Notes: generated from the sequence alone by a model not told the origin. Counted from the stretch's first letter, positions 38,009 to 48,724 are shown. The stretch: 64,000 bases of DNA from JAXLYE01 sp046351595 (GCA_046351595.1 JAXLYE010000004.1:806001-870000); one strand, 5' to 3'. Numbers and translations: made by a program.

Positions 38009-40548
38009 GCGGCGCTGCGCGGACCGCGCTCCGCCTGGCGGCCCTCGTCGGGGTGCTGCTGGTCGCGATCGGTAGCAATTTTGGCGGCGTGCGCTCCGTG
38101 CGCGCCGAGGGCCTGGGCGACACCGGGCGGGTCGTGGACTCGATCCGCTACCGCTTCGTCGACGGTGAGGGCAACGAGCTGAAGCGGCATCGGACCGAGA
38201 TCGCCGCCGTCGAGCGCGTGCTCGGGCCGGACGACACGGTCTCGTCGACGCAGAAGGCGACACAGCCGACCGTCCGCTACGTCGACGGCCAGCCCGTCCC
38301 CTACACCAAGGTCGGCGAGAGCCTGAACCTGCGCGCGGTGCAGGAGGACATCAAGGCGATCTGGCGGATGAACAGCTTCGACGACATCAAGGTCGAGGTC
38401 GATGACAGCCCCGACGGCGGCGTCGTCCTGACCTTCGTCCTGCGTGAGAAGCGCACCATCCGCAAGATCTACGTCTCGGGCAACTCCGAGGTCGGCCTCG
38501 ACAAGATCAACGAGACGCTCGATCTGAAGAAGGAGACGATCTACGACCCGGCCAAGGTCAAGCGCAACGCCGAGAAGATCCACGATCTATACGTCGAGAA
38601 GGGCTTCTACCTGGCCGACGTGCGGTCCGAGGTCAAGAACTCGTCGCCGACGCAGCTCGACGTCTACTTCTATGTCGACGAGCGCGCCAAGGTCGAGGTG
38701 CGCAAGATCCGCTTCCTCGGCAACAAGGCGGCCACCGACGAAGAGCTGCGCGGCTCGATGGCGACGCAGGAGGGCAACTGGCTGTCGTTCCTGACCTCGG
38801 CCGGCACCTACCGCGAGGACGCCTTCGAGCGCGACGTGCTGCTGTTGACGGCGTTCTACTACGACCGCGGCTACGTGACGGTGAAGATCGGCAAGCCCAC
38901 CGTCGAGATGTCGGCGGACAAGCGCTTCATCTACATCGCCATCCCGATCGAGGAGGGCGAGGTCTACAAGCTCGGCAAGCTCGACTTCCAGGGCGAGCTG
39001 CTCCTGCCCAAAGAGGACATGCTGCGCGGCCTGAAGGTGAAGCCGGGGGACCAGTTCAACCGCACCAAGCTGTCGCAGGACATCCTCAACCTGAACAACT
39101 TCTACAAGAACCGCGGCTACGCCAACGTCAACGTCACGCCCATCACCAACGTCGACGCCGACAAGCGCACCGTGGACCTGACCTTCGACCTGCAGCAGGG
39201 CAAGAAGGTCTACTTCGAGCGCATCAACATCCGCGGCAACACCAAGACGCGCGACAAGGTCATCCGCCGCGAGCTCAAGATCTCCGAGGGTGAGCTCTAT
39301 AGCGAGTCGCTGGTCGAGTTCAGCAAGCAGCGCGTCCAGGCGCTCGGCTTCTTCGAGAAGGTGGAGCTGTCGACCAAGCGCGGCTCGTCGGACGAGCGCC
39401 TGATCGTCAACATCGAGGTGTCCGAGCGCCCCACCGGCACGTTCCAGGTCGGCGCCGGCTTCTCGTCGATCGAGAACTTCATCGGCCAGGCGCAGATCGC
39501 CCAGAACAACCTGTTCGGCCGCGGCACCACGCTCCGGCTGTCGGCGCAGATCTCGTCGCTGCGGCAGCTCTTCTCGGTCAACTACCTCGATCCCTACTTC
39601 CTCGACACCAACATCACGTTCGCCTTCTCGGCGTATAACCAGCTGCTCTACTACCCGAACTTCAACCGCACGACGCGCGGCGGCGACCTGACCTGGGGCT
39701 ACCAGTTCACCGACTTCGTCCGCCTGCTCGGCACGTACAAGCTGGAGTGGGTGCAGGTCGGCCAGAACGCCGCGGGCCTGTCGATCGCGGGCTTCGGCCA
39801 GGTGCAGTCGATCGCCGGCGGCACGCTCGCCAACCTCTACCGCCGCGGCTGGACCTCGTCGGTGAGGCTGTGGCTGCAGTACGACAGCCGCAACGATCGC
39901 ATGTTCCCGACCAAGGGCATGTTCCACCTGCTCTCGCTCGAGGTCGCGGACCGCTACCTGGCTTCCGAGATCGACTACGTGCGTGTCTCGGGCTACGCGC
40001 GCTTCTACCGGCCGATCTGGGGCCCGTTCGTCTTCCGCTTAAACGCCGAGAGCGGCCTGGTCTTCTCGCGCCGCTCCGACGGCGTGCCGATCTACGAGCG
40101 CTACTTCCTCGGCGGCATCCAGTCGATCCGCGGCTACCGCCTGTTCTCGCTCGGGCCGCGTATCCAGATCCAGAACCAGCTCGACTACGGCTCGCCGCTG
40201 ATCCCGTTCTCCGTCGGCGCCAACTGGCAGATCATCCTGAACAGCGAGATCGAGTTTTTGATCCTGCCGGCGGTGAACATCAAGGGCGTGGTCTTCTTCG
40301 ACATGGGCAACGGCTACAACCTCGAGAGCAAGTACTGCACGAGCCAGGCCGCGACCTCGGCCCTGCCCGAGGTCTTCAACCCGTGCACCACGTACCCGAC
40401 GTTCCAGAACCTGCGCTACTCGGTCGGCTTCGGCTTCCGCTGGTTCTCGCCGATTGGCCCGCTGCGGTTCGAGTGGGGCATCCCGCTCAAGCGCGAGTAC
40501 GGCGAAGATCCGATTGTATTTGAGTTCACAATCGGCAACTTCTTCTAG
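38005..40548 (+). CDS. bamA: Outer-membrane protein assembly factor BamA
   Basis: BamA is the core of the BAM machine that folds beta-barrel proteins. GTG 38005 has GAGGAGG about 8 nt upstream. The 847-aa product has a signal segment, five POTRA-like repeats (IRKIYVSGNSEVGLDKINET; VRKIRFLGNK; FERINIRGNTKTRDKVIRREL) to about residue 450, then a 16-strand barrel. The barrel has the loop-6 motif SIRGYRLF, of the (V/I)RG(F/Y) type, and ends in Phe (FTIGNFF), the BAM C-terminal signal. An N-terminal insert lies before the first clear POTRA. Confidence 0.95.
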
Positions 40549-40653
40549 CCAGCCGGCTAGCAGGCTGCCCGGCCGCGGTTCTACGTAGAGCTACGGGGTA
40601 ATCTCCGCTGCAGTCCGGCGGATTGACGCACAGCGTAGCGGGCAAAGCGGCGC

Positions 40654-40676
40654 GCGCGAAATGCGCAATTTCGCGC
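40654..40676. terminator. Hairpin between convergent bamA and rpiA
   Basis: GCGCGAAAT at 40654-40662 and ATTTCGCGC at 40668-40676 form a perfect 9-bp stem with a 5-nt loop. It could end transcription from both sides. No long T run follows. The rest of the 190-nt gap shows nothing recognisable. Confidence 0.45.
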
Positions 40677-40739
40677 CGTTAAGCCCGCCCTGTGCAGCAC
40701 CGCACCGCGCTCGCCTGCCGCGGCGCGTCGCCGGACGGC

Positions 40740-41567
40740 TCAGCTCCGCTCCAGCACCTCGACGCTGCCGTCCGGCGCCCCGAGCAGGGCGCGCTCGGCC
40801 TCGGTCAGGAACAGGCCGGTCTCGATGACCCCGAGCATCGCCTTGAGCTCGGCCTGCACGGCGTTAAGGTCTGCGCCCGCGCCCGCCTGAAGGCGCGCGT
40901 CGACGATGAGGTTGCCGCTGTCGGTGTGGTAGGGCGCGCCGTCGGCGAGCCGCAGCTCCGCGCTCTGCACCGCGCTGCACCTGCGCACGCGATCGAGCGT
41001 GTGGCGCGCGCCGAAGGCCACGATCTCGATGGGCAGGAGCCGCTTCTCACCGAGCCGCTGCACCCGCTTGGCGCCGTCGGCGATGATCACCAGCCGCCGC
41101 GAGGCATGGGCGACGAGCTTCTCGAACAGCAGCGCGCCGCCCGCGCCCTTGATCAGCCGCAGCTGCGGATCGATCTCATCGGCGCCGTCCACGGTCAGGT
41201 CGATCGGCGGCGGCCCGCCCGAGGGCGCCACCTCGTCGAGCTCGAGCAGCGCGAAGCCGAGCTCGCGCGCCAGGCCGGCGCTGCGCCGCGAGGTGGCAAT
41301 GCAGCGCAGCCCGGCGAGCTGGCGCGCGGCCAGGGCGCGGATGAAGTGCGCCGCCGTGTCGCCGGTGCCCAGGCCGACGAGCATGCCCGGCTCGACGAGC
41401 GCCGCCGCCGCCGCCCCGGCCGCCCGCCGCGCCACCGTCTCGGATCCGGGGCCCGAGCCCGCGGGCTCGGTGCGCCCGCCGCTGCCTGTCGCCGCTTGTG
41501 CGCCATTTGGCGCGTCCTCTGCGCGATTCTTCTGCCCCATTCCCTTCTCGGACGAACTCGCTGTCAT
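40740..41567 (-). CDS. rpiA: Ribose-5-phosphate isomerase A
   Basis: RpiA interconverts ribose-5-phosphate and ribulose-5-phosphate in the pentose phosphate pathway. The 275-aa product from ATG 41567 has LVGLGTGDTAAHFI (phosphate loop), DLTVDGADEID and LIKGAGGALLFEKLVA, all diagnostic. About 45 extra residues precede the core. It is divergent from the vWA protein gene. rpe, the partner epimerase, is 10 kb away in the window. Confidence 0.94.
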   Translation of the reverse strand: MTASSSEKGMGQKNRAEDAPNGAQAATGSGGRTEPAGSGPGSETVARRAAGAAAAALVEPGMLVGLGTGDTAAHFIRALAARQLAGLRCIATSRRSAGLARELGFALLELDEVAPSGGPPPIDLTVDGADEIDPQLRLIKGAGGALLFEKLVAHASRRLVIIADGAKRVQRLGEKRLLPIEIVAFGARHTLDRVRRCSAVQSAELRLADGAPYHTDSGNLIVDARLQAGAGADLNAVQAELKAMLGVIETGLFLTEAERALLGAPDGSVEVLERS

Positions 41568-41664
41568 GTCCGGACTATAGCGAAGAACTCGTCGAAGGAC
41601 TCGTCGAAGAGCCGGCCGAAGAACCGGCCCGACCCAGCATGATAAGATAGCCGCGGAGGGAACC

Positions 41665-44600
41665 GTGCTTAGCACTTATCTGCTTATAAAGAAGCGAATG
41701 CGTAAGAGTTTCTCGGGGGGCCGCGGCGGGCGAGCAGGGGCGCTGGGTGCAGTGCTCGGGGCGCTCGCGCTCGGGCTCGCCGGGCCCGCGGCGGCCGAAG
41801 ACGTCTTCGAGGTCAAGGACGGCCTGCTCTTGAGCAGCGACCTGCCCATCGCCGAGCTGCCCGCCGGCATGGTCGGGACCGCGGTCTTCCCCGAGACCGG
41901 GGCGCACGACCTGTGGGTGCTCGGCCTGGTCGGCTCGACGATCCAGGGGCAGACGCCGCTGCCGGTCGCGGTGCGCTACGGCCGCGTCAACGGCCGCGGC
42001 GACGCCCGCATCGTCCTCGGCCCGACCGAGCTGCCCCTGCCCACGATGGCGGTGACCGCGGCGGTGCAGCTGCGCGGCGCGGTGGCGCGCGGCGGTCCGG
42101 GCTCGGTGCTGGCCGTGGCCACGGGGCTCGACTCGACCCTCTACTTCTTTGACGCGCGCAACGGGCGAGCGGTCAGCGTGGGCACGCTCGGCCAGTTCAC
42201 GGATCTGAAGACGGGCGCGGCCAGCGTCGGCAAGATCGGCGCCATGGCGGGCCTGGGCAGCAAGATCTTCGCCATCGACTCGACGCGCCCGGTGGTCGCG
42301 CAGATCGATCTGGCCACCGGCGTCACCGCCGCCTGCCGCGTCGACAGCCAGCCGCAGGCGCTGCGCACGGCGAGCGGCAACATGCTGGTGCTGACCGACA
42401 AGGGCACCGCGCAGCTCGCGACCGACTGCGCCTCGACGACGGCCGCGGCCCAGCCGCCGCGCCCGGATCCGATCCCCGGCGTCACCCAGAGCCGCGCGCC
42501 CGACCGCTTCTTTTACATCTCGGAGCGCACGATCGAGATCACGTTCCCGCCCAACTCGGCCGGCACGCGCGCCCGCCGCGGCACCAGCGTGCAGCTGATC
42601 GGCTCGTCGCCGGTGACGCTCAGCATCAACAAGGGCACCTGCACCAACGTGACGTCGTTCCTGGCCGGCGACATCCTCACCACCAACCCGGTCGCGGCGA
42701 CCACGCTCAACCTGTCGTCGACCACGCCCCGCCTGGCCCTGTACGCCGAGCAGACCTCGCCGGGTGAGGACTGCGTCGCGTTCATCTCCAACCCCGGCGA
42801 CGGCACCGAGGCGCTCCTGCGCGTGCGCGGCACCGTCGAGGGCCTGGGCGCCAACGTCATGCTCGTCGACCGCTCCTGGAGCACCGAGCGCAGCCTGCTC
42901 GGCGCCGGCGCCGCGCGCAACTCCGAGGACCAGCGCATCGCCGCCGAGCGCCAGGCGCTGATCGCCCTGCTCGGCGGGCTCTCGGTGACCAGCGCCACCG
43001 GGCCCTGGGCGTTCATGCCGTTCACTGAGGACGCGCCGACCTCGGTGGCGATGCCGCAGAGCGGCTTCGGCTCGGTCCCCGAGCTCGGCAACCCGGACAG
43101 CCCGCGCGGCCTGCGCCTCAAGGGGCTGTCGGGCCAGATGTCCGACGTGCTAATCCCGGGCGGCCCCACGGATCTCATCCAGTCCATCCGCACCGCGCTG
43201 ACGCGGCTCGACTCGGCGTCGATGCTCAACCCGGTGACCACCGGGCCGCAGCGCCGGCTGTGGCTGCTCACCGACGGCAGCTCGGGCAAAAAGGGCTACG
43301 GCGACTTCTACCGACTGATCCCGTCGATGATGCGCAGCCAGGCCTCGCTGCACCTGCTCGGCGGCGGCGGGCTGGACGGCGATCCGCTGCTGCCGCAGAT
43401 GCTGGCGCTGACCCAGAACCTGGGCGGCGAGCGCCTGTTCTCGGCGGGCCGCGGCGTCTTCGGCATCAACCACACGGTCTCGACCCTGGTCGAGAGCACG
43501 CTCAGCCAGCTGGTGCGCTCGGTGCTGCGCGGCCGCCCGATCGGCACCGTCGCGCGCGGCGACGTCGGCACCGGCAAGACCCTCAGCAACACCTTCCGCC
43601 TGGTGCGCAACGCCGCCGGCCAGGTCGATCCGTGGGTCCTGTTCGTCGCGGCCTGGGATCAGTCCGACGCCACCATGTCGCTCGGCGTGGTCTCCAAGGG
43701 CTCGCCGCTGACGCCGCGCTGCGTGCAGGGCGGCAGCGTCCTGGTCTGCGCCATCGCCGGCCTCGACGGCGACATCACCGCGACGCTGAGCGGCATGCGC
43801 CCCGGCGGCGCCAGCGCCCAGGCCGTGCTGCGCACCTACGTCGGCAGCGCCGGCCCGCAGGGCGAGGTGCTGTTCTTCCCGTCGTTCGGCCGCTCGCTGT
43901 GGCGCAGCGGTGATCGCGTGCGCGTGCAGGTGCAGCTCTCGGAGCGCGGCCTGCCGCTGCGCCTGGCCAAGGTGACGGCCAAGGTGAACGGCCCCAACAA
44001 CGCCATCGGCTCGGTCGTCGCCGCCAACAAGGTCAGCTCGCAGGACATCACGAACCTGATCCAGATGAACGGCGACCTGTCGCCGGGCCAGGCGCTCGGC
44101 GAGCTCACCGACCCCATCAACGTGCCCGGCCTCAAGCCGATCGGCCAGGTCACGCTCGCGGACGACGCCACCGGCGGCGACTACGAGGCCCAGGACGGCA
44201 TCTACACCGCCGAGTTCCCGGCCTTCGTGCCCGGCGCCTACCTGGTCGATCTGCACGTCGAGTACACCGGCCTGTTCGGCAACACCGGCACCATCGAGGA
44301 CCGCGTCATCCAGACGGTGGTGGTCGGGCTCGACACGACGCGCACCAACGGCGGCTCGCGCAGCGAGGTGCTGGCCTCGGGCCTGCGCCTGCGCTTCGCG
44401 CCGCAGGACGCCGGCCGCAACCTGCTCGGCCCGGGGCAGGGCGCGGCCCTGTCGTTCTTCCAGAACGGCAAGCTGCTGCCGGCCACCATCGGCGACTACC
44501 TGGACGGCAGCTACCGCGCGGATCTGACCGGCGCCGATGCGACCAAGCCCGTCGAGCTGGCGCTGCCGGGCAGCCGCATCCAGCTGTACAACCCGGCCAA

Positions 44601-44760
44601 CCCCAACCCCGGCGACGGCGGCGCCTCGACCGGCTGCAGCGTCGCCACCGGACCGGCTTCGGCGCCGGTGCCGCTCGCCGCGCCGCTCGTCCTGCTCGCG
44701 GCGGCGCTGCTCCTGCGCCGGCGCCGCCTCAGCGACGGACGCGCCGACGTCCGAGGTTGA
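41665..44760 (+). CDS. Secreted vWA-domain protein with MYXO-CTERM-like anchor
   Basis: GTG 41665 is chosen because GGAGGG lies about 5 nt upstream; ATG 41698 is an alternative. The 1031-aa product has a signal peptide (ending AAAED) and ~350 residues of propeller-like sequence (DLWVLGLVG, TLYFFDARNGRAV). A von Willebrand A-like domain follows with the MIDAS motif DRSWS (VMLVDRSWSTERSLLGAGA). Beta-rich domains come next. The C-terminus has GCS, a hydrophobic helix (PVPLAAPLVLLAAALLL) and RRRR, a MYXO-CTERM-type surface-sorting signal. It is probably a cell-surface adhesin or peptidoglycan/ligand-binding protein. Confidence 0.78.
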   Translation: MLSTYLLIKKRMRKSFSGGRGGRAGALGAVLGALALGLAGPAAAEDVFEVKDGLLLSSDLPIAELPAGMVGTAVFPETGAHDLWVLGLVGSTIQGQTPLPVAVRYGRVNGRGDARIVLGPTELPLPTMAVTAAVQLRGAVARGGPGSVLAVATGLDSTLYFFDARNGRAVSVGTLGQFTDLKTGAASVGKIGAMAGLGSKIFAIDSTRPVVAQIDLATGVTAACRVDSQPQALRTASGNMLVLTDKGTAQLATDCASTTAAAQPPRPDPIPGVTQSRAPDRFFYISERTIEITFPPNSAGTRARRGTSVQLIGSSPVTLSINKGTCTNVTSFLAGDILTTNPVAATTLNLSSTTPRLALYAEQTSPGEDCVAFISNPGDGTEALLRVRGTVEGLGANVMLVDRSWSTERSLLGAGAARNSEDQRIAAERQALIALLGGLSVTSATGPWAFMPFTEDAPTSVAMPQSGFGSVPELGNPDSPRGLRLKGLSGQMSDVLIPGGPTDLIQSIRTALTRLDSASMLNPVTTGPQRRLWLLTDGSSGKKGYGDFYRLIPSMMRSQASLHLLGGGGLDGDPLLPQMLALTQNLGGERLFSAGRGVFGINHTVSTLVESTLSQLVRSVLRGRPIGTVARGDVGTGKTLSNTFRLVRNAAGQVDPWVLFVAAWDQSDATMSLGVVSKGSPLTPRCVQGGSVLVCAIAGLDGDITATLSGMRPGGASAQAVLRTYVGSAGPQGEVLFFPSFGRSLWRSGDRVRVQVQLSERGLPLRLAKVTAKVNGPNNAIGSVVAANKVSSQDITNLIQMNGDLSPGQALGELTDPINVPGLKPIGQVTLADDATGGDYEAQDGIYTAEFPAFVPGAYLVDLHVEYTGLFGNTGTIEDRVIQTVVVGLDTTRTNGGSRSEVLASGLRLRFAPQDAGRNLLGPGQGAALSFFQNGKLLPATIGDYLDGSYRADLTGADATKPVELALPGSRIQLYNPANPNPGDGGASTGCSVATGPASAPVPLAAPLVLLAAALLLRRRRLSDGRADVRG

Positions 44761-44793
44761 CAAGCCGCGCCGCCGCCGGCTAACGCTGCGCGC

Positions 44794-47004
44794 GTGTCTG
44801 CCCGCGCGCGCCGCGTCCATCCTGCCGAGGCTGCCAGCGAGCCCGGTCCCGAACCGAGCGGCCCCGACTGCCACCCCGCCACCGCCTCCTCCCCCGACGA
44901 CGACCCGCTGCTCTCCGGCCTGTCGGAGGAGCAGCGCGCGGTCGTGCTGGCGCCGCCGGGTCCGACGCTGGTGCTCGCCGGGGCCGGCTCGGGCAAGACG
45001 CGGGCGCTTGTGCACCGGGCCGCCTACCTCCTGCGCGCCGGCGTGCCCGCCGATCGCCTGCTGCTCATGACCTTCACCAACCAGGCGGCGCGGCAGATGC
45101 TCGCGCGCATCGCCGCCATAAGCTCGCAGTCGCGTGAGGCGCTGGCCTCGCTGTGGGCAGGAACCTTCCACCACCTGGCGCTGCGCACGCTGCGGCAGCA
45201 CGGCCACCGCATCGGCCTGCCCGAGCGCTTCGTGGTGCTCGATCGAAACGACGCCGCCGACCTGCTCGCGAGCTGCCTGGGCGAGGTGGCGCCGCCGCCG
45301 GGGCGGAGCTGGCCGCGGCCGGCGCTCTTGCTGTCGCTCTTGTCGCTGGCCATAAACAGCGAGGCGCCGCTCCACAGCACGCTCGCCCGCCACCAGCCCG
45401 ATTGGCTCGAGCTTTTGCCGCTGCTCTCTTCGGGTTACGACCGCTTCACCGCGCGCAAGCTGGCGCTCGGGCTGCTCGACTTCGACGATCTGCTGCTCGG
45501 GTGGCGGCTGCTTCTGTGCGACTGCCCCGACGTCGCCGAGGCGCAGCGCGCGCAGTTCCAGCACATCCTGGTCGACGAGTACCAGGACACCAGCCGGCTG
45601 CAGGCGGCGCTGTGCGACGAGCTGGCCGCCGGCTACCGCAACCTCATGGCGGTCGGCGACGAGGCGCAGTCGATCTACCGCTTCCGCGGCGCGGACCTTC
45701 GCAGCCTGCTGACGTTCACCGCACGCTGGCCCGAGGCGCAGGTGCTGCACCTGTCGACCAACTACCGCTCCGGGCCGGACATCGTGCGGCTGTCCAACCG
45801 CTCGATCGCGCAGAACCTGTCTTCGGTGCCGGCAGCGCCGCCGCGGCCGCCGATGCGCGCTGCCCTGGGGCCGCCGTCCTCGCCGTCGGTGCTGGCGGTG
45901 CGGCCGGCGCTGGTGTGCCTGCCGGACGCGCGCGGGCAGGCGGCGTTCGTCGCGCAGCGCGCGCGCGAGCTGCTCGTCTCAAACCCCGTCGGCGAGCGGG
46001 CCGCGGGCGGCGTCGCCGTGCTGTACCGCCACCACCGCCACGCCCGCGAGCTGCAGCTCGAGCTCGTGCGCTGCGGCATCCCGTACGTCGTGCGCTCGGG
46101 CCAGCGCCTGGGCGAGCAGGCGCACGTGAAGGACGTGCTGGCGCTCTTGCGCATCGTGCACAACCCGCGCGACTCGCTGGCCTGGGGGCGGGCGCTGCGC
46201 CAGGTGGCCGGCGTCGGGGACAGCGGCCGCGCCAGGCTGATCGCGGCGCTGCTCGAGATGGCGCAGTTCGGCCAGGCGCCGCGGCTGTCCCAAAAGCTGC
46301 TGCCGCTGGTCACGCCGTCCGGTCGCACGGCGCTCGGCCGCTTCGCCGAGCTTATCGACGAGCTCAACGCGCTGCGCGATCAGGCGGCTGCGGCCGCGGC
46401 GCGCGGCGACTGGCTGGGCATGGCGCGCCTGCCGACGCAGCTCATCGAGCACATCGTCGAGCGCCACTACTCCGAATTCGCGCGCCGCAGCTTCACCGAC
46501 GCGGAGCAGCGCCTGCGCGAGCTCCTGCAGCTCGGTCACACGCCGCGCGACAAGAGCCTCTTGTCGCAGCAGGCGCTGGCCCTGGGCACAGCCGGTGCCG
46601 AGACCGTGCTTTTGGACTTCTTGACCGCGCTGGTCAGCGGCGAGGAGCCGGGCAGCGAGGAGTCGCCCGCCCGCCTCGTGCTCTCGAGCGTGCACCAGGC
46701 CAAGGGCCTGGAGTTCCAGACGGTCTTCCTGCTGTGGCTGTGTGAGGGGCACTTCCCATCGGCGGCCGCGCTGGGCGAGGGCACGGGCGACCCTGGCGCC
46801 GAGGGCGATCCGCGGCTCGGCGAGGCGGAGGATGCCGAGGAGCGGCGGCTCTTTTACGTCGCGTGCACGCGGGCGCGGGAGGAGCTCTACCTCTGTTACC
46901 CGGCGGCGGCGGCGGCACACGGGTCGCTGCGCATGTCGCGCTTTTTGCGCGAGCTCGATGGCACGGATCCGCCGTTCGAGCGCTGGAGTATCCAGATCAA
47001 TTAG
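44794..47004 (+). CDS. UvrD/PcrA-family DNA helicase
   Basis: Superfamily 1A helicases unwind DNA 3' to 5' in repair and replication restart. The 736-aa product (GTG 44794) has all main motifs: LSEEQRAVV, Walker A GAGSGKTRA, MTFTNQAA, DEYQDTSRLQ, GDEAQSIYRFRGAD, STNYRSGPDIV, SSVHQAKGLEFQTVFL and LFYVACTRAREELYL. It is normal in length except for a ~45-residue N-terminal extension. It cannot be told from sequence whether it is UvrD, PcrA or Rep. It follows the vWA gene by 33 nt. Confidence 0.9.
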   Translation: MSARARRVHPAEAASEPGPEPSGPDCHPATASSPDDDPLLSGLSEEQRAVVLAPPGPTLVLAGAGSGKTRALVHRAAYLLRAGVPADRLLLMTFTNQAARQMLARIAAISSQSREALASLWAGTFHHLALRTLRQHGHRIGLPERFVVLDRNDAADLLASCLGEVAPPPGRSWPRPALLLSLLSLAINSEAPLHSTLARHQPDWLELLPLLSSGYDRFTARKLALGLLDFDDLLLGWRLLLCDCPDVAEAQRAQFQHILVDEYQDTSRLQAALCDELAAGYRNLMAVGDEAQSIYRFRGADLRSLLTFTARWPEAQVLHLSTNYRSGPDIVRLSNRSIAQNLSSVPAAPPRPPMRAALGPPSSPSVLAVRPALVCLPDARGQAAFVAQRARELLVSNPVGERAAGGVAVLYRHHRHARELQLELVRCGIPYVVRSGQRLGEQAHVKDVLALLRIVHNPRDSLAWGRALRQVAGVGDSGRARLIAALLEMAQFGQAPRLSQKLLPLVTPSGRTALGRFAELIDELNALRDQAAAAAARGDWLGMARLPTQLIEHIVERHYSEFARRSFTDAEQRLRELLQLGHTPRDKSLLSQQALALGTAGAETVLLDFLTALVSGEEPGSEESPARLVLSSVHQAKGLEFQTVFLLWLCEGHFPSAAALGEGTGDPGAEGDPRLGEAEDAEERRLFYVACTRAREELYLCYPAAAAAHGSLRMSRFLRELDGTDPPFERWSIQIN

Positions 47005-47411
47005 GGAATCCAGACAGAGGGACCCGGCGGCATCGCCCGGAAACAAGCGACCGTCGAGAAAACGGCGCCTTGTTGGCGAGCGGGAGCCGCTATTTCAGGA
47101 AGGCCCCGGTCTGGTTGACGGACGCGGGGTCTGCGGAAGAAAAGGGCCCGCGGAGCGACCGTGGTTGGGCCGGGACCGCAGTCTGTGCACCCTTGGGCGC
47201 GCGGCGGTCCGGGCCGCGGTGCCGCGGAATCTCGACTCCCTTTGGACGCTCCCCTCGGGGCAATTCCGGGGCGATCTCCGTCGGTGCGCGACGCGGCATT
47301 TGTATTTTGGGCCACGTAAGCATGAACTAATGTGAACTCTCACAGAGCAGGGCTGGGATCGCGTGCAGCAGTTCGCACACAGGCCTGAGCGACAACCCGG
47401 GGCCCGTTAGG
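47005..47411. other. Non-coding stretch before decayed region
   Basis: About 400 nt after the helicase gene show no supported gene. Short frames overlap on both strands. A promoter for the truncated kinase probably lies near the 3' end of this stretch. Confidence 0.35.
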
Positions 47412-47540
47412 ATGCCGGCTTCTCCCAACGCCGATGACTGGGTTCCTCCGGTCGGGTTTGATGAATACCGTGTCGTCTCCCTGCTCGGCCGCGGCGGCAT
47501 GGGGCAGGTGTACCTGGGCCACGACACGCGCGATCGGGTC
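47412..47540 (+). pseudogene. Truncated Ser/Thr kinase (N-terminal stub)
   Basis: ATG 47412 opens a kinase-like start: a short leader, FDEYRVVSLLGRGGMGQVYL with an intact Gly loop, and HDTRDR. At about 47530-47545 homology stops where the catalytic Lys strand should begin. The frame then runs antisense through the neighbouring decayed gene. A rearrangement seems to have removed the rest of the kinase. Confidence 0.65.
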
Positions 47541-48061
47541 CGCTACCGTGCGCAGCCCCAGCTCTTCACGCAGCGGATCCAGGTCCACGTACAGATGCCG
47601 ACCGTCCTGTGTCGGCCTACCCTTCGCCTCGGCCAGGACGAGCCACCTCTCGACGATCGCCTGGCCCGCGGCGCTGCGCACCAGCGAGCGCGGCACTCCA
47701 CATAGACGCCGCGTGCCTGCGCGATTCGCTGGAGGCCGGCGCGCAAGACCGCAGCCCGAAGGGGCGGCCATTCGAGCGCCCGGTCCGTGCCTGTCCTGCC
47801 ATCGCCCAGGTCGCGGAAGAAGCTGGCCCACATCACCGGCAGGGAGGTCCGCTCCCTTGCAAGCAGCGAGAAGTCTTCGTCCGTCACCGGGGGATGACCG
47901 AGCACGGCGCTCGACCACGCGGCCTCGGCCTCCGCGATTGCTTCCGCAAATGCTCTCATGAAGTGGATCGGCCAGCTCATGCGGATCCGCTCCAGAGCCT
48001 TGTACGTAGTCACAGCCGGAGTCGCCGCGGCCCTGGCCGGAAGCGTGTGTTTCCTCTTCAT
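47530..48061 (-). pseudogene. Frameshifted, 3'-truncated gene
   Basis: The first part (ATG 48061) reads well as a protein: MRAFAEAIAEAEAAWSSAVL, then LEWPPLRAAVLRAGLQRIAQ and GVYVE. At about 47697 the frame breaks. The next frame continues sensibly with VPRSLVRSAAGQAIVERWLV and DGRHLYVDLDPLREELGLRT. Adding one G would restore VYVEVPRSL. The 3' end then meets the kinase stub. The start overlaps the upstream gene's stop by ATGA, so the two were once an operon. No family is recognised. Confidence 0.6.
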
Positions 48062-48724
48062 GCATCCTCCGTACGGCCCGCAAGAAAACGCGCCTTGGCG
48101 CGCTCCAGATAGGAGGGCTGCTCACTCGGCCGCTGACCCGCGACGAGCGCCTCGAATCTCTTGATGAACCCTGTCTTCCGCTGATGCTCGGAGCGGACTC
48201 TGGCGACTGTCTTTTGCCATTCCGCCCGCGCACCTGACTTCTCGAAGCAGCGCATCGCCCCCTCGAAGTTTGATCGCGCGGCGTCGTAGTACCTGCTCTT
48301 CTTCGCGCTGACGATCCGCATTCCCTGTGCCCGCCACAGACGCGCCGCCAGCTCAGGATGCGCCTCTTCCAGCCTGCGCGCAGCCGGCTCCGAGGTGAAG
48401 TGGCTTATCGCCTCCAGCGACTCATCCTGCGAGGCGCGCAGAGCCTCGACGAGCCGTGCGATCTCGCTGGTTTCAAGGAACAGCTCGATCCGCGATTGGA
48501 GATCCGCTGCCAGCGCTGCGTCGAGCCGGGCCCGGATGAGCCTTGCAGAGGCCGCAAGCCCAGGCTTGTCAAACGCCTCCGCAGCGCGGACCTCCAACTG
48601 CGAGCAGAAGCCATACGCATCGTCTTCCATCCACTTGAGGAGCCTCTCGGCGGTGTCATCCGGATCCGAGCGCGCCGCCTGCCGGGCCTTGCGGATCGAC
48701 GCGGCTCTGTGCCTTCCTGCTCAT
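48058..48724 (-). pseudogene. Decayed helical-repeat gene (SWIM/DUF6880-like C-terminus)
   Basis: The intact frame from ATG 48630 gives 190 aa. It is helical and includes SRYYDAARSNFEGAMRCFEK, RSEHQRKTGFIKRFEALVAG and PSYLERAKARF. This resembles the C-terminal part of proteins carrying SWIM zinc fingers or DUF6880. Upstream, the same frame stays open with no start (IRKARQAARSDPDDTAERLL). ATG 48724 in another frame encodes MSRKAQSRVD. A frameshift near 48690 would join them. It is probably inactive, or a sequencing error. Confidence 0.5.
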
